Shown here one piece after another: positions 47,322 to 55,209 of a stretch of DNA of 64,000 nucleotides (positions are counted from its first letter, which is position 1; each line of letters opens with the position of its first letter). Both the position numbers and the translations under genes were made by a program. This DNA is from a bacterium (GTDB taxonomy: Bacteria > Zixibacteria > MSB-5A5 > GN15 > FEB-12). Location: positions 1,240,001 through 1,304,000 of the forward strand of contig JADJGQ010000001.1 of NCBI GenBank assembly GCA_016708025.1, given 5' to 3'. The notes beneath the pieces are model-generated. The model was not told the origin of the DNA. It made no database searches and saw nothing but the letters and a program-made list of their open reading frames with translations.

Positions 47322-47843
47322 ATGGAAATACTCGACTATGCAATGAAAATGGAACTGGATGGACAGGCGTTTTACGAAAAGAGCGCGGCCCAGACCACGG
47401 TTCCTGAACTAAAGAAGATACTGAAGCAACTTGCCGACGAGGAGTTGAAGCACTACCAGTTCTTCAAGCGAATGAAAGAAGGAGATCTGTCGACTGCGGC
47501 GGATCAGGTCAAAGCAACAGCTTCTCCCCTGTTGAGCGCAAAGAACCTGTTTCAGCAACTGGCCGAGCAAGGAAAGCAGAATTCATTCGGCGACCAGGCG
47601 AAAGCGATCTGGACGGAAGCGCTGAAGATCGAGGAACGGGCCGAAAAGGCGTATCGTGACGAAGCGGCGCGTGAGACTGATCCGACGAGAAAGCACCTCT
47701 TAACGCAGATCGCGGATGAAGAGAAAACGCACGTTTATCTGGTGGATAATATTCTGTCGTTTATGGCCGATCCGGGAGGATTCATGGATTCTGCGAATTA
47801 TCGGAGTTTCATGAGCTGGGAAGGGCGCGATCCATCGATGTGA
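47322..47843 (+). CDS. Ferritin-like (rubrerythrin-type) di-iron protein
   Basis: The 173-residue helical protein has E-x-x-H type motifs in two halves: EILDYAMKMELDGQAFYEKSA with EELKHYQFF, and ALKIEERAEKAYRDEA with DEEKTHVYLVDN. This is the ferritin-like superfamily fold that binds a diiron centre; many relatives are rubrerythrins that remove peroxide, but the rubredoxin domain is absent here. ATG 47322 has GGAGAG upstream. It shares an operon with the PPi-type phosphofructokinase; a related protein is encoded at 51996-52520. Confidence 0.85.
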   Translation: MEILDYAMKMELDGQAFYEKSAAQTTVPELKKILKQLADEELKHYQFFKRMKEGDLSTAADQVKATASPLLSAKNLFQQLAEQGKQNSFGDQAKAIWTEALKIEERAEKAYRDEAARETDPTRKHLLTQIADEEKTHVYLVDNILSFMADPGGFMDSANYRSFMSWEGRDPSM

Positions 47844-47860
47844 GATGAAGGTCAAATAGA

Positions 47861-47884
47861 AAAGGCGGGCCCGGCCCGCCTTTT
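47861..47884. terminator. Bidirectional intrinsic terminator
   Basis: AAGGCGGGC, loop CCG, GCCCGCCTT followed by TT; T-rich on both strands, so it ends the ferritin-like operon and the long minus-strand operon starting at 54272. Confidence 0.88.
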
Positions 47885-47899
47885 GATTGCTGCGTAATA

Positions 47900-48745
47900 T
47901 TAGTCCTTCAGCATCCGTTTTTCGAACTCCCCCATCACCATCCCCCAGGCTTTGTCGAAGTAGTCATAGACTTTGTCCCATCCATCCCCTGCGCCAAAAC
48001 CGTATTCAGAGAGCCGCACGCGGACGGAATCGGCTGATACCTGCTCGAATTGGATGACAACGAAGTGATGCAGATCGCGCATTTCTCCCAGGGTGGGAGG
48101 CGCGTTCCATTCAAACGAGAGCATCTCATTGGGGAGAAAGCTGAGCACACGGCATCCCTCGGAGCCACGCACTCCTGCGGGGGCTTCCATCGAGAATAGG
48201 ATTTCGAATTTGCCGCCAGTCTTTAGCTCGATCGTCGAGTTGGGCGTAAACCAGGAGCGTAGCCCCTCAGTGGTCGACCAGAGTTGCCAGGCTTTCTCGC
48301 GGGTCCCCTTGACGGTGATCTCTTTGCGAACCATCCGATCGACAACGGAATCAGCATACCGGCCCGGGTCGAGGTTATGGGACATTAGCGAACGAATCAT
48401 TGGAGCCACGGTGTACGTATTGACGTTCTGGATGACCGAGGGGTCAGCATCGGCAATGGCCTTTGCCTCTTCCTCGCTTGATGCCTTCACGACAACCATA
48501 CCCCAGACCGGATCGCCAAGGACTGGGCCTGCCATCAGGACTATACCTTTCTGTGTCAGGCTCTTGAGGTAAACGAAGTGTTCACCCATCACTCTCTGTT
48601 CAGTTTCATTCATTTCGAAAGGCATTTCGGCGCGTACCGGGTGAAGCTGGATCAGATAGTGCGAGAACTGCATGGCCGGTTTATCCTCTGCTGACGTGGT
48701 GGTTACAAGGAAGACTATTGCTGCAAGGATCAATCGCATTAACAT
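47900..48745 (-). CDS. Exported YCII-domain/SRPBCC (AHSA1-like) fusion protein
   Basis: The 281-residue protein has a signal peptide (MLMRLILAAIVFLVTTTSA). The first half (HYLIQLHPVR...GIVLMAGPVLGD...GMVVVKASSEEEAKAIADADP) is a YCII-like alpha/beta domain. The second half (VRKEITVKGTREKAWQLWSTTEGLRSWFTP...GGKFEILFS...LSFEWNAPP) is an SRPBCC/Bet v 1-like AHSA1 domain that forms a hydrophobic ligand cavity. AGGAGA is 8 bp before ATG 48745. Both parts are usually cytoplasmic and separate, so an exported fusion is unusual. Substrate unknown. It follows the EamA gene by 36 bp. Confidence 0.85.
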   Translation of the reverse strand: MLMRLILAAIVFLVTTTSAEDKPAMQFSHYLIQLHPVRAEMPFEMNETEQRVMGEHFVYLKSLTQKGIVLMAGPVLGDPVWGMVVVKASSEEEAKAIADADPSVIQNVNTYTVAPMIRSLMSHNLDPGRYADSVVDRMVRKEITVKGTREKAWQLWSTTEGLRSWFTPNSTIELKTGGKFEILFSMEAPAGVRGSEGCRVLSFLPNEMLSFEWNAPPTLGEMRDLHHFVVIQFEQVSADSVRVRLSEYGFGAGDGWDKVYDYFDKAWGMVMGEFEKRMLKD

Positions 48746-48781
48746 CTAATTCTCCTGAAACAGCTATGAGAAGAAGCTGTG

Positions 48782-49702
48782 CTACAATTCAGTGATCAAC
48801 ACTCCAGTCAGGACCACAGCCGCTCCGACAAAAAAGGAAAGTCCCAGAGACTCTCCGAGCGTGAAGTAGGCGACGGTTGTGGCGATCACCGGCTGGATAT
48901 TGGAAAAGACGGCCATCCGGGAGGCCGGCATATGTTTCAGGACATAATACCAGATGACATAGCCGATGACCGAGGTGGCGACGGCAAAATAGACCACGCT
49001 CATCCAGGCTCCCAGGGTCGACTGGCTGTAATCATACTGCATAGCCCGTATCAGGCCAAATGGAAAATAGACGGCGGTGCCACTGGCCAGGGCGTATGCG
49101 GTCATGCGAAGGGCACCATATTTTTCGGCGAGCGGTTTTCCCAGAATCGTGTACATCGCCCACGCGAGGACTGAACAAAAGATGATCAGATCGCCGAAGA
49201 GATATTCGGTCCCGACCTGTACTGCCCCGGAAGTCATGATAGTTGCGACGCCTGCCAGGGCGATGATGATCCCGACCACTCTGCGCCAGAGCAGTTTTTC
49301 CTTGAGAATGAAGAGTGCAAAAACGAAAACCCAGATCGGGGTGGTGGCAAACAGGACGGAGCCATGCCCAGCCGCGGTCAAAGACTGACCCCACAGGTAA
49401 AGAGTCTGGTTGAGCGGGATGATCAGGAGGCCGAGTCCAAATATGCGTAAGTAGTCTTTTCGTTCGACCGGGACGGCATGATTCGTGAATCTGACCAACA
49501 ACAGAAGGACGATTGACGAAAGCACGAACCGGTAAAAAGCGAAGGTGAACGGTTCAATGATCTTCAGGCTGTAGACACCGATTGGAAAACAGAGAGCGCC
49601 AATGGTCTGCTGAGTCAGGATAAGCGGCATCAGGGCCAAAAGGCCGAGTTTGGCGGGCTCTGCTGTGCTCGGAGGTGAGGCGACGGCTGTTTTATCGTCC
49701 AT
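48782..49702 (-). CDS. EamA/DMT family transporter
   Basis: About 306 residues with ten hydrophobic segments forming two EamA repeats (first around LTQQTIGALCFPIGVY; second around LIIFCSVLAWAMYTILGKPLAEKYG). The drug/metabolite superfamily exports amino acids or other metabolites; no substrate can be named. A GTG at 49729 would add 9 residues, but ATG 49702 gives a typical N-terminus (MDDKTAVASPP). It lies within the minus-strand gene run. Confidence 0.88.
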   Translation of the reverse strand: MDDKTAVASPPSTAEPAKLGLLALMPLILTQQTIGALCFPIGVYSLKIIEPFTFAFYRFVLSSIVLLLLVRFTNHAVPVERKDYLRIFGLGLLIIPLNQTLYLWGQSLTAAGHGSVLFATTPIWVFVFALFILKEKLLWRRVVGIIIALAGVATIMTSGAVQVGTEYLFGDLIIFCSVLAWAMYTILGKPLAEKYGALRMTAYALASGTAVYFPFGLIRAMQYDYSQSTLGAWMSVVYFAVATSVIGYVIWYYVLKHMPASRMAVFSNIQPVIATTVAYFTLGESLGLSFFVGAAVVLTGVLITEL

Positions 49703-49749
49703 GCAGTCATCCAACAGGCGACGGGGCACAAGGTTCCACCGGGTGGACC

Positions 49750-50544
49750 TTAGAGCAACGACTTATGCGAGCCACCATCGACTGGCAGGTTGACGCCATT
49801 GATATAACCAGCATGACTGCTCGCTAAGAACGCGATAGCGGCGGCCAGCTCTTCCGGCTTACCGACCCGTCCAACCGGCGAGGTAGCAGCGTAAGAGTGA
49901 ATCACTTCATCAATCGACATCCCGCTCGCAGCGGAGCGCTTTGTTGCCAATTCGATCAAACGCTCGGTGCGGATGTACCCGGGGCAGACCGTGTTGGCCG
50001 TCACGCCGTACTTGCCATACGTGTTGGCCAGTGTCTTGCAGAAGCCGGTAATGGCCGCGCGATAAGTATTAGAAAGAAGCAAGTCGTCAATTGGTTGAAG
50101 GGCCGCGACCGACGTGATAAAGATCAGTCGTCCAAACGAGCGCTCGACCATGCCAGGGAGAATCGCTCTCGTCAGATTGACTGCCGAGTGCAGTAGCAGA
50201 TCGGCGGTCTGCTGGAACCGTTCCTTAGGGTGATCAAGGAATTGACCGGGAGTAGGCCCACCGGTATTGGAGACGAGGATCTCGATTCCGTTGGGGAGCA
50301 TGTCGGCCGCTCTTTTGGCGATCAACTCTGCGTTGCCATCGGGGGTAAGATCAAGCGACACACGCCTGACCTTTGCGCCAGTCGCGTTTTCGATCTTATG
50401 AGTGGCATCTTTGAGGCGGTCTTCGCTGCGAGAGTTGATGACCAACTCGCACCCTTCCATGGCGAGGCGCATGGCGGCTGCGAATCCCAAACCGGAAGAG
50501 GCGCCGGTAACCAGCGCCCCTTTACCTGTAAGACCTAGATCCAT
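49750..50544 (-). CDS. Short-chain dehydrogenase/reductase, atypical catalytic site
   Basis: The 264-residue protein is a classical-length SDR with the cofactor loop VTGASSGLG, the SNTGG (NNAG-like) motif and a C-terminal NGVNLPVDGG. The usual Ser is present (FITSVAA), but the YxxxK pair that transfers the proton is replaced: aligned residues read SNTYR, giving S in place of Y and R in place of K. Enzymes of this FabG-like group reduce or oxidise carbonyl/hydroxyl groups with NAD(P)H; the loss suggests altered chemistry or a non-catalytic role. Its start lies 3 bp after the stop of the M20 peptidase gene, so the two are coupled. Confidence 0.85.
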   Translation of the reverse strand: MDLGLTGKGALVTGASSGLGFAAAMRLAMEGCELVINSRSEDRLKDATHKIENATGAKVRRVSLDLTPDGNAELIAKRAADMLPNGIEILVSNTGGPTPGQFLDHPKERFQQTADLLLHSAVNLTRAILPGMVERSFGRLIFITSVAALQPIDDLLLSNTYRAAITGFCKTLANTYGKYGVTANTVCPGYIRTERLIELATKRSAASGMSIDEVIHSYAATSPVGRVGKPEELAAAIAFLASSHAGYINGVNLPVDGGSHKSLL

Positions 50545-50547
50545 TGA

Positions 50548-51918
50548 TCAGGCTTTCACTTTAGAGAGTTCGAGCGGGATCGCAACGGCCGTCTTGCAGC
50601 CACGTTCGAAATCGACCACCCGGAACCGTTCGTTCGGTGAATGGATGTTGTCATCGTTCTGTCCGAAACCGACGAAGATGGTGTCGATACCAAACGACTT
50701 CTTGAATTCACCGGCGACCGGGATCGATCCGCCCTCTTTCATGAAGACTGGAGTCTTGCCAAAGCCGGACTTAATAGCGCGGCCAGCGGCCTCCAGCCAG
50801 GGGCCATCGGTTGGGACAACGACAGCTTCGGCGCCGCCATGCTTGACGACATTGATCTTGACCGACTTCGGCGCGATCTTCTTCACATGCTTTTCGAATT
50901 TGTCCATGATGTCTTTGGGATGCATATCCGGAACGAGACGCATGGTGATCTTGGCGGAGGCAAATGATGGAATGATCGTTTTGCCGCCCTCGCCCTGATA
51001 ACCGGAGGTCAGGCCATTGACATCGAGAGTCGGGCGAACCCAGGTGCGTTCATAGGTAGAGAAGCCCTTTTCGCCCTGAAGACCCGGGACGCCGATCGCT
51101 TTCTTGTAGTTGGCTTCGTTATACGGCAAACGCTTGAACTGCTGGCGCTCCCACTTGGTCGGCGCCTTGGCTTTTGCATAAAAACCGGGAATAGTGATCT
51201 TGCCATTCTTGTCGTGCAGTTGACCGATGATCCAGGTCAGAATATTGGCCGGGTTGGCGATGGCTCCGCCGAATGAGCCGGAGTGCAGGTCGCGGTTCGG
51301 ACCGTAAACAAACAGCTCAACGGATGCGATCCCGCGGAGACCAAAAGTCACAGCCGGGAGATCTTTGTTGAACTGGGCGGTGTCAGAGACAACCACGATA
51401 TCAGCGGCGAGTAACTTCTTCTGCTGTGCGATAAAAGCGGAGAGATTGGCGGTGCTCCCACCCTCTTCCTCACCCTCGATCAGGAATTTCACGTTCACGG
51501 GAAGCGTACCGTTGGCTCGCAGGTGAGCCTCGACTCCCTTGATATGGCAGAAAGTCTGCCCCTTGTCGTCGCAGGAACCGCGGCCATAAATATAACCTTC
51601 GCGAATCTCCGGCTTAAAGGGCGGTGATTTCCAGAGGTTGAACGGTTCAGCGGGCTGGACATCGTAATGACCGTAATAGAGAATGGTCGGCAGTTTTTTG
51701 TCGATCATCTTTTCGGCGTAAACGATCGGGTGCCCTTTGGTCGGATAAAGTGTGGCGGAAAGCCCGATGCTTTTCAGGTGATTGGTCAGCCAGTCGGCGC
51801 ACGCCTGGATATCTCCCTTGTGCTCTGATTTAGCTGAAACCGATGGAAAACTCAAGAAGGTGAAGAGTTCATTGAGACGCTTCTGTTCGGTCTCTTTGAG
51901 AAAATCATAAGCGGTCAT
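50548..51918 (-). CDS. M20 family dipeptidase/metallopeptidase
   Basis: The 456-residue enzyme shows the M20 di-zinc site: YYGHYDVQP, GRGSCDDKGQ, EGEEEGGS (catalytic Glu and a ligand Glu), and NIHSPNER near the C-terminus, with the dimerisation-lid His region NRDLHSGSFGG. It probably cleaves dipeptides or acetylated/aminoacyl small peptides in the cytoplasm. GGAGGA lies 10 bp before ATG 51918. It is coupled to the SDR gene downstream and lies 77 bp after a ferritin-like gene. Confidence 0.93.
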   Translation of the reverse strand: MTAYDFLKETEQKRLNELFTFLSFPSVSAKSEHKGDIQACADWLTNHLKSIGLSATLYPTKGHPIVYAEKMIDKKLPTILYYGHYDVQPAEPFNLWKSPPFKPEIREGYIYGRGSCDDKGQTFCHIKGVEAHLRANGTLPVNVKFLIEGEEEGGSTANLSAFIAQQKKLLAADIVVVSDTAQFNKDLPAVTFGLRGIASVELFVYGPNRDLHSGSFGGAIANPANILTWIIGQLHDKNGKITIPGFYAKAKAPTKWERQQFKRLPYNEANYKKAIGVPGLQGEKGFSTYERTWVRPTLDVNGLTSGYQGEGGKTIIPSFASAKITMRLVPDMHPKDIMDKFEKHVKKIAPKSVKINVVKHGGAEAVVVPTDGPWLEAAGRAIKSGFGKTPVFMKEGGSIPVAGEFKKSFGIDTIFVGFGQNDDNIHSPNERFRVVDFERGCKTAVAIPLELSKVKA

Positions 51919-51995
51919 GATCTGTATTCCTCCAACCGTTGTAGTCAGTGTTGGAGCGAAATATAGAGGAGCAGGAGTGCGCTGTAAAGCCCGGA

Positions 51996-52520
51996 TTAAG
52001 TCGATTGCTCGCGATCGGAGAACCAGGCAGCGGGGTTTTCTGCGAACTGGACGCAGGAGTTCAGGATCTTGGCATGCATCGATTCTTCGTGGATAAGCCA
52101 GGCGTAGAACTTCCGGATCTTTGGATTAGAGGAGCGTGCGACCTGCTCAGCGTAGAAGTCCTCAGCACCGTTCTCGAATTTGAGGGCTGTTTTGTAGGCC
52201 TCAATATCGGATATCGTCGGTTTGATTTCGTTGCGCAACTCGGCCAGACGGTCATTAAAGGCAACCAGACGCCGGTCGGCATCGCTTTCCTCGGTATCCG
52301 GGGCGTTTTCCCCTTCGGACTCCTCCAAAGACTGGTAAAACTCCTCGATTCGACGGATATGCTTGTCTTCTTCGGAGGCCAGAAATTCGAACGTCTGGCG
52401 GGCGGCTTTACCGGTAACGGTGGCAGCGGCCTCAGAAAAGAAGCGCTTGCCTTCCTGCTCAAGTTGAAGTGCTACTTTAAGCGGGTCGAGTAATTCATCT
52501 AACTGTTTTCTATCTGGCAT
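51996..52520 (-). CDS. Ferritin-like (rubrerythrin-type) protein
   Basis: The 174-residue helical protein has two ferritin-like half-bundles: LKVALQLEQEGKRFFSEAA with EEDKHIRRIEEF, and ALKFENGAEDFYAEQVA with HEESMHAKIL. A ~30-residue acidic linker (ESEGENAPDTEESDAD) separates them. Metal-ligand Glu and His residues are in place, so a diiron centre is likely. It is a paralogue of 47322-47843 but only distantly similar. No rubredoxin domain is present. It lies between the ABC permease and M20 genes on the minus strand. Confidence 0.8.
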   Translation of the reverse strand: MPDRKQLDELLDPLKVALQLEQEGKRFFSEAAATVTGKAARQTFEFLASEEDKHIRRIEEFYQSLEESEGENAPDTEESDADRRLVAFNDRLAELRNEIKPTISDIEAYKTALKFENGAEDFYAEQVARSSNPKIRKFYAWLIHEESMHAKILNSCVQFAENPAAWFSDREQST

Positions 52521-52554
52521 AATCGGAACAACTTTCTCGTTAGAAGACGAAGCC

Positions 52555-53343
52555 TCAATAATCCTTACGGTTCAGGTAGAAAAGGGTGACCACCACAAGG
52601 ACTGCGCCAAAAGCGCAACTGGTCCAGACTGGAATCCAGGATTCGACCGTCTGTCCGGTGGCCAAAGCGACGCCTACCCCGGCCATCTCTGAGGTCTTGG
52701 GGAGTATGTAGTAAACAGTATCAATGACCGCCGAGGCTATGTCTGAATTGAAGAACATCTTCATCGCCTCCCGGCCGGTCAGTATCGACTGGAAAATCCA
52801 GATCATGAAAGCGGAGACAATGACCAGCGCGGTTGAACCGCTAAAGACCCCGGCGGCGAAAGTAATACAAAGCCAGACGAGGATCTGCATCGCTCCAAAC
52901 AGGATGAGTAGCAATATCCCGGGATCAAACAGCTTGTCCACCATGCTGAATGTCAGGTAGACCAGGAAGCTGGCAATCAGTACCGTGCTACCGTAGACCG
53001 TCCAGACGGAGCTCAGTTTCGACAAAAGGAGGAACCGCCGACTGACCGGTTTGGAGAGGAAATAATCGGCTCTCCCCCGTTCCAGCATGTGTGTGACCGA
53101 GGACGCCGAGGCCATGACCACGACGAAGATCAGGAAGGCCATGAACAGGTCGACCGCCTTGATGGCGCGATCGGTGGCCACATCGGCCAAACCCTGTACA
53201 TCAGCGCCATCCACCTGCATCCGGACATCTATGCTGCGTGAGGCCGCCGCAAGCAGCATGGCGATAAGGGTCAGTACGGCGATCACCCAGATGATCTTCT
53301 GATCCTTCATTTCGGCAAGCGTATCGCGGGTCATGCCTCTCAT
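52555..53343 (-). CDS. ABC-2 type transporter permease
   Basis: The 262-residue membrane protein has about six hydrophobic segments and a large soluble loop after the first one (RSIDVRMQVDGADVQG). It fits the ABC-2 permease group (NatB/GldF-like) with SKPVSRRFLLLSKL before the central helices. Its start overlaps the stop of the upstream ATPase gene by 4 bp (ATGA), so the pair forms one transporter. Substrate unknown. Confidence 0.88.
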   Translation of the reverse strand: MRGMTRDTLAEMKDQKIIWVIAVLTLIAMLLAAASRSIDVRMQVDGADVQGLADVATDRAIKAVDLFMAFLIFVVVMASASSVTHMLERGRADYFLSKPVSRRFLLLSKLSSVWTVYGSTVLIASFLVYLTFSMVDKLFDPGILLLILFGAMQILVWLCITFAAGVFSGSTALVIVSAFMIWIFQSILTGREAMKMFFNSDIASAVIDTVYYILPKTSEMAGVGVALATGQTVESWIPVWTSCAFGAVLVVVTLFYLNRKDY

Positions 53344-54272
53344 ACGGACTGCTCCTGTTTCCCGCGCACTGCCTCGAAAAACGACTGTTCGAGTGAGATC
53401 TTCACCGGCTTCACCGAAAGGATATTGATCCGCTTCATGCGGAGTTGGTCTATGACATAGTTGATATCCAGATCGTTTTGGAGTTCGAGGATCATCTTGT
53501 CAGACGAGATGGAGCGGATCTTCCCCATCTCTTCCGGAATTTCTATCAGGTTATCACCTATCGCAGCCTCGACCTCAAACTGACTCTGACGGACGGTCAG
53601 GGCGCTAACAGTCCCCACTTTGACGATTTGACCATGAGTCATGATTGCTACTCGGTCTGCCGCCTGCTCGACCTCCGAAAGGAGGTGCGAGTTAACGATA
53701 ACGGTCTTTCCCGACGCCTTCAACCGCAGCAGGATTTCCCGAATCTCCACCTTTCCGACCGGGTCGATGCCGTCGGTTGGTTCATCGAGCATCAAAATAT
53801 CGGGGTCGGCAATCAACGCCTGGGCGAGGCCGATCCGTTGGGTCATCCCTTTCGAGTACTTTTTGATCTTGGTGGTCGCCCATTTTTCCATCCCGACCAT
53901 CGGGAGTAATCGACTTGTATTGGCATCAATATCAGATGCCGAAAGGCCGTAAAGTCGCCCGGTCGTGCGCAGGAGGTCTACTCCCGTCAGGTGGTTGGGA
54001 AATCGGTGATTTTCAGGGAGATAACCGATTCTGGCACGAGATTCCGGGTCCCTGGGAGGAAGTCCATTGATCATGGCCTCGCCCGAGTTTGCCCGGACAA
54101 TGCCGAGTAAAACCTTGAAAAGGGTCGTTTTCCCGGCGCCATTAGGGCCGAGCAGCCCAAAAATCTCGCCATGCTGAATTTGGAGGTCGACCCTGTTCAG
54201 GGCCACGACATTCCCCTTCTTCAGGCGGGTATCGTAAATCTTGGTTAGTTCTGTAACTTCAATAACATTCAT
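53340..54272 (-). CDS. ABC transporter ATP-binding protein
   Basis: This 310-residue ATPase has Walker A GLLGPNGAGKTTL, the signature YSKGMTQRIGLAQAL and Walker B DILMLDEPTDGID, with a C-terminal regulatory tail of ~90 residues, as in the CcmA/NatA group. ATG 54272 begins with MNVIEVTELTKIYD; the longer frame (to 54410) is unlikely. It is overlapped by the ABC-2 permease gene and is divergent from the DUF1573 trio. Confidence 0.93.
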   Translation of the reverse strand: MNVIEVTELTKIYDTRLKKGNVVALNRVDLQIQHGEIFGLLGPNGAGKTTLFKVLLGIVRANSGEAMINGLPPRDPESRARIGYLPENHRFPNHLTGVDLLRTTGRLYGLSASDIDANTSRLLPMVGMEKWATTKIKKYSKGMTQRIGLAQALIADPDILMLDEPTDGIDPVGKVEIREILLRLKASGKTVIVNSHLLSEVEQAADRVAIMTHGQIVKVGTVSALTVRQSQFEVEAAIGDNLIEIPEEMGKIRSISSDKMILELQNDLDINYVIDQLRMKRINILSVKPVKISLEQSFFEAVRGKQEQSV

Positions 54273-54426
54273 GGGTTTAGGGTCACGCTTAGCTCCCGCG
54301 TGACCGTCTAAAGTAGAGTGTTTAGCTCGGTAACACAACAACAAAAAAGCCGTCCAAGTCTTGACCTTTCTGGCGGTTGGGATGTATATTGGAATGATTT
54401 TCAGAAGCAAAATTCGAATTTTTTAG

Positions 54427-54432
54427 TATAAT
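54427..54432 (+). promoter_or_regulatory. Possible -10 element at the start of the DUF1573 cluster
   Basis: A perfect TATAAT overlaps the first start codon (54431). With the usual 7 bp to transcription start, the transcript would begin near the second ATG (54440), giving a leaderless message. No matching -35 is seen, so the call is weak. Confidence 0.3.
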
Positions 54433-55144
54433 GAGCAGAATGAGACGGTATTGGCTAACAGCACTTTTGGTATTTCTCACCTCGCAGACATCCTTCGCTG
54501 AGCCAAGACTCCATATAGCGGGCAATCGGTTTGAATTCGGTACGACTCCTCAGGGGTCTACCGTGGTGCAGTATTTCTGGTTTAAGTCAGTTGGAACTGA
54601 CACTGTGAAGATCACTGAAGTCAAGACCGGATGTTCCTGCACTTCAATGCCTTTGGAGAAAACCTCCCTCGCCCCGGGGGACTCGATGCAGGTAGGCGTT
54701 GTCTGGGAGATTGGAAAGAACATTACCGGCAGTGACGGAAAGTATCCGCGAATCTATGTTGAAGGGCAAACCGAGCCGGAGCGTATCTTTTTGACTGCGG
54801 ACGCCACGATCTTTCCAGATTCGTCCCGGCCGATCTCGATCAAGCCCTTTCGGGCTGAGTTGACTCGGATGTCCGGCAGGTCGATCGATGAGATGAAAGT
54901 TACCTTGACCAACCATAGCACCCTTCCGGTTGCTTTGAAGATGGTCTCGCCGGAAATGCAGGAATTTGTTGTGAATATACCCGACTCCCTGCAACCGAAT
55001 GAAACAGCGGTTGTTTTGGTGGGAGTTGCGGCGGAGTTCAAGGATAAAGAATTCAGCCGGTCGGTAACGTTGGCATATGATGGCGGCGCGGTTGGAGTGG
55101 TTGGAAGAATTACGATCCCGATCCGTCGGAAGATCATCTCCTGA
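54431..55144 (+). CDS. DUF1573 protein, CSC motif (first of three)
   Basis: The 237-residue product begins with a signal peptide (MRRYWLTALLVFLTSQTSFA) and is an Ig-like DUF1573 protein with the motif TGCSCTSMPLEK (Cys68, Cys70) near residue 70. It shares the layout of the next two genes (a beta-sandwich with a conserved CxC plus a second Ig-like half starting RPISIKPFRAELTRMSG), but it is the most diverged. The motif suggests a metal- or redox-active site at the cell envelope. The function of DUF1573 is not established. Start may be 54431 or 54440. The TGA stop overlaps the next in-frame ATG (TGATG, 55142-55146). Confidence 0.8.
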   Translation: MSRMRRYWLTALLVFLTSQTSFAEPRLHIAGNRFEFGTTPQGSTVVQYFWFKSVGTDTVKITEVKTGCSCTSMPLEKTSLAPGDSMQVGVVWEIGKNITGSDGKYPRIYVEGQTEPERIFLTADATIFPDSSRPISIKPFRAELTRMSGRSIDEMKVTLTNHSTLPVALKMVSPEMQEFVVNIPDSLQPNETAVVLVGVAAEFKDKEFSRSVTLAYDGGAVGVVGRITIPIRRKIIS

Positions 55145-55209
55145 TGCCGATATCAGGATTGGGCAATGAGCGCAGACAGATGGTAGACGAAAGGATAGAT
55201 ATCAGACCG

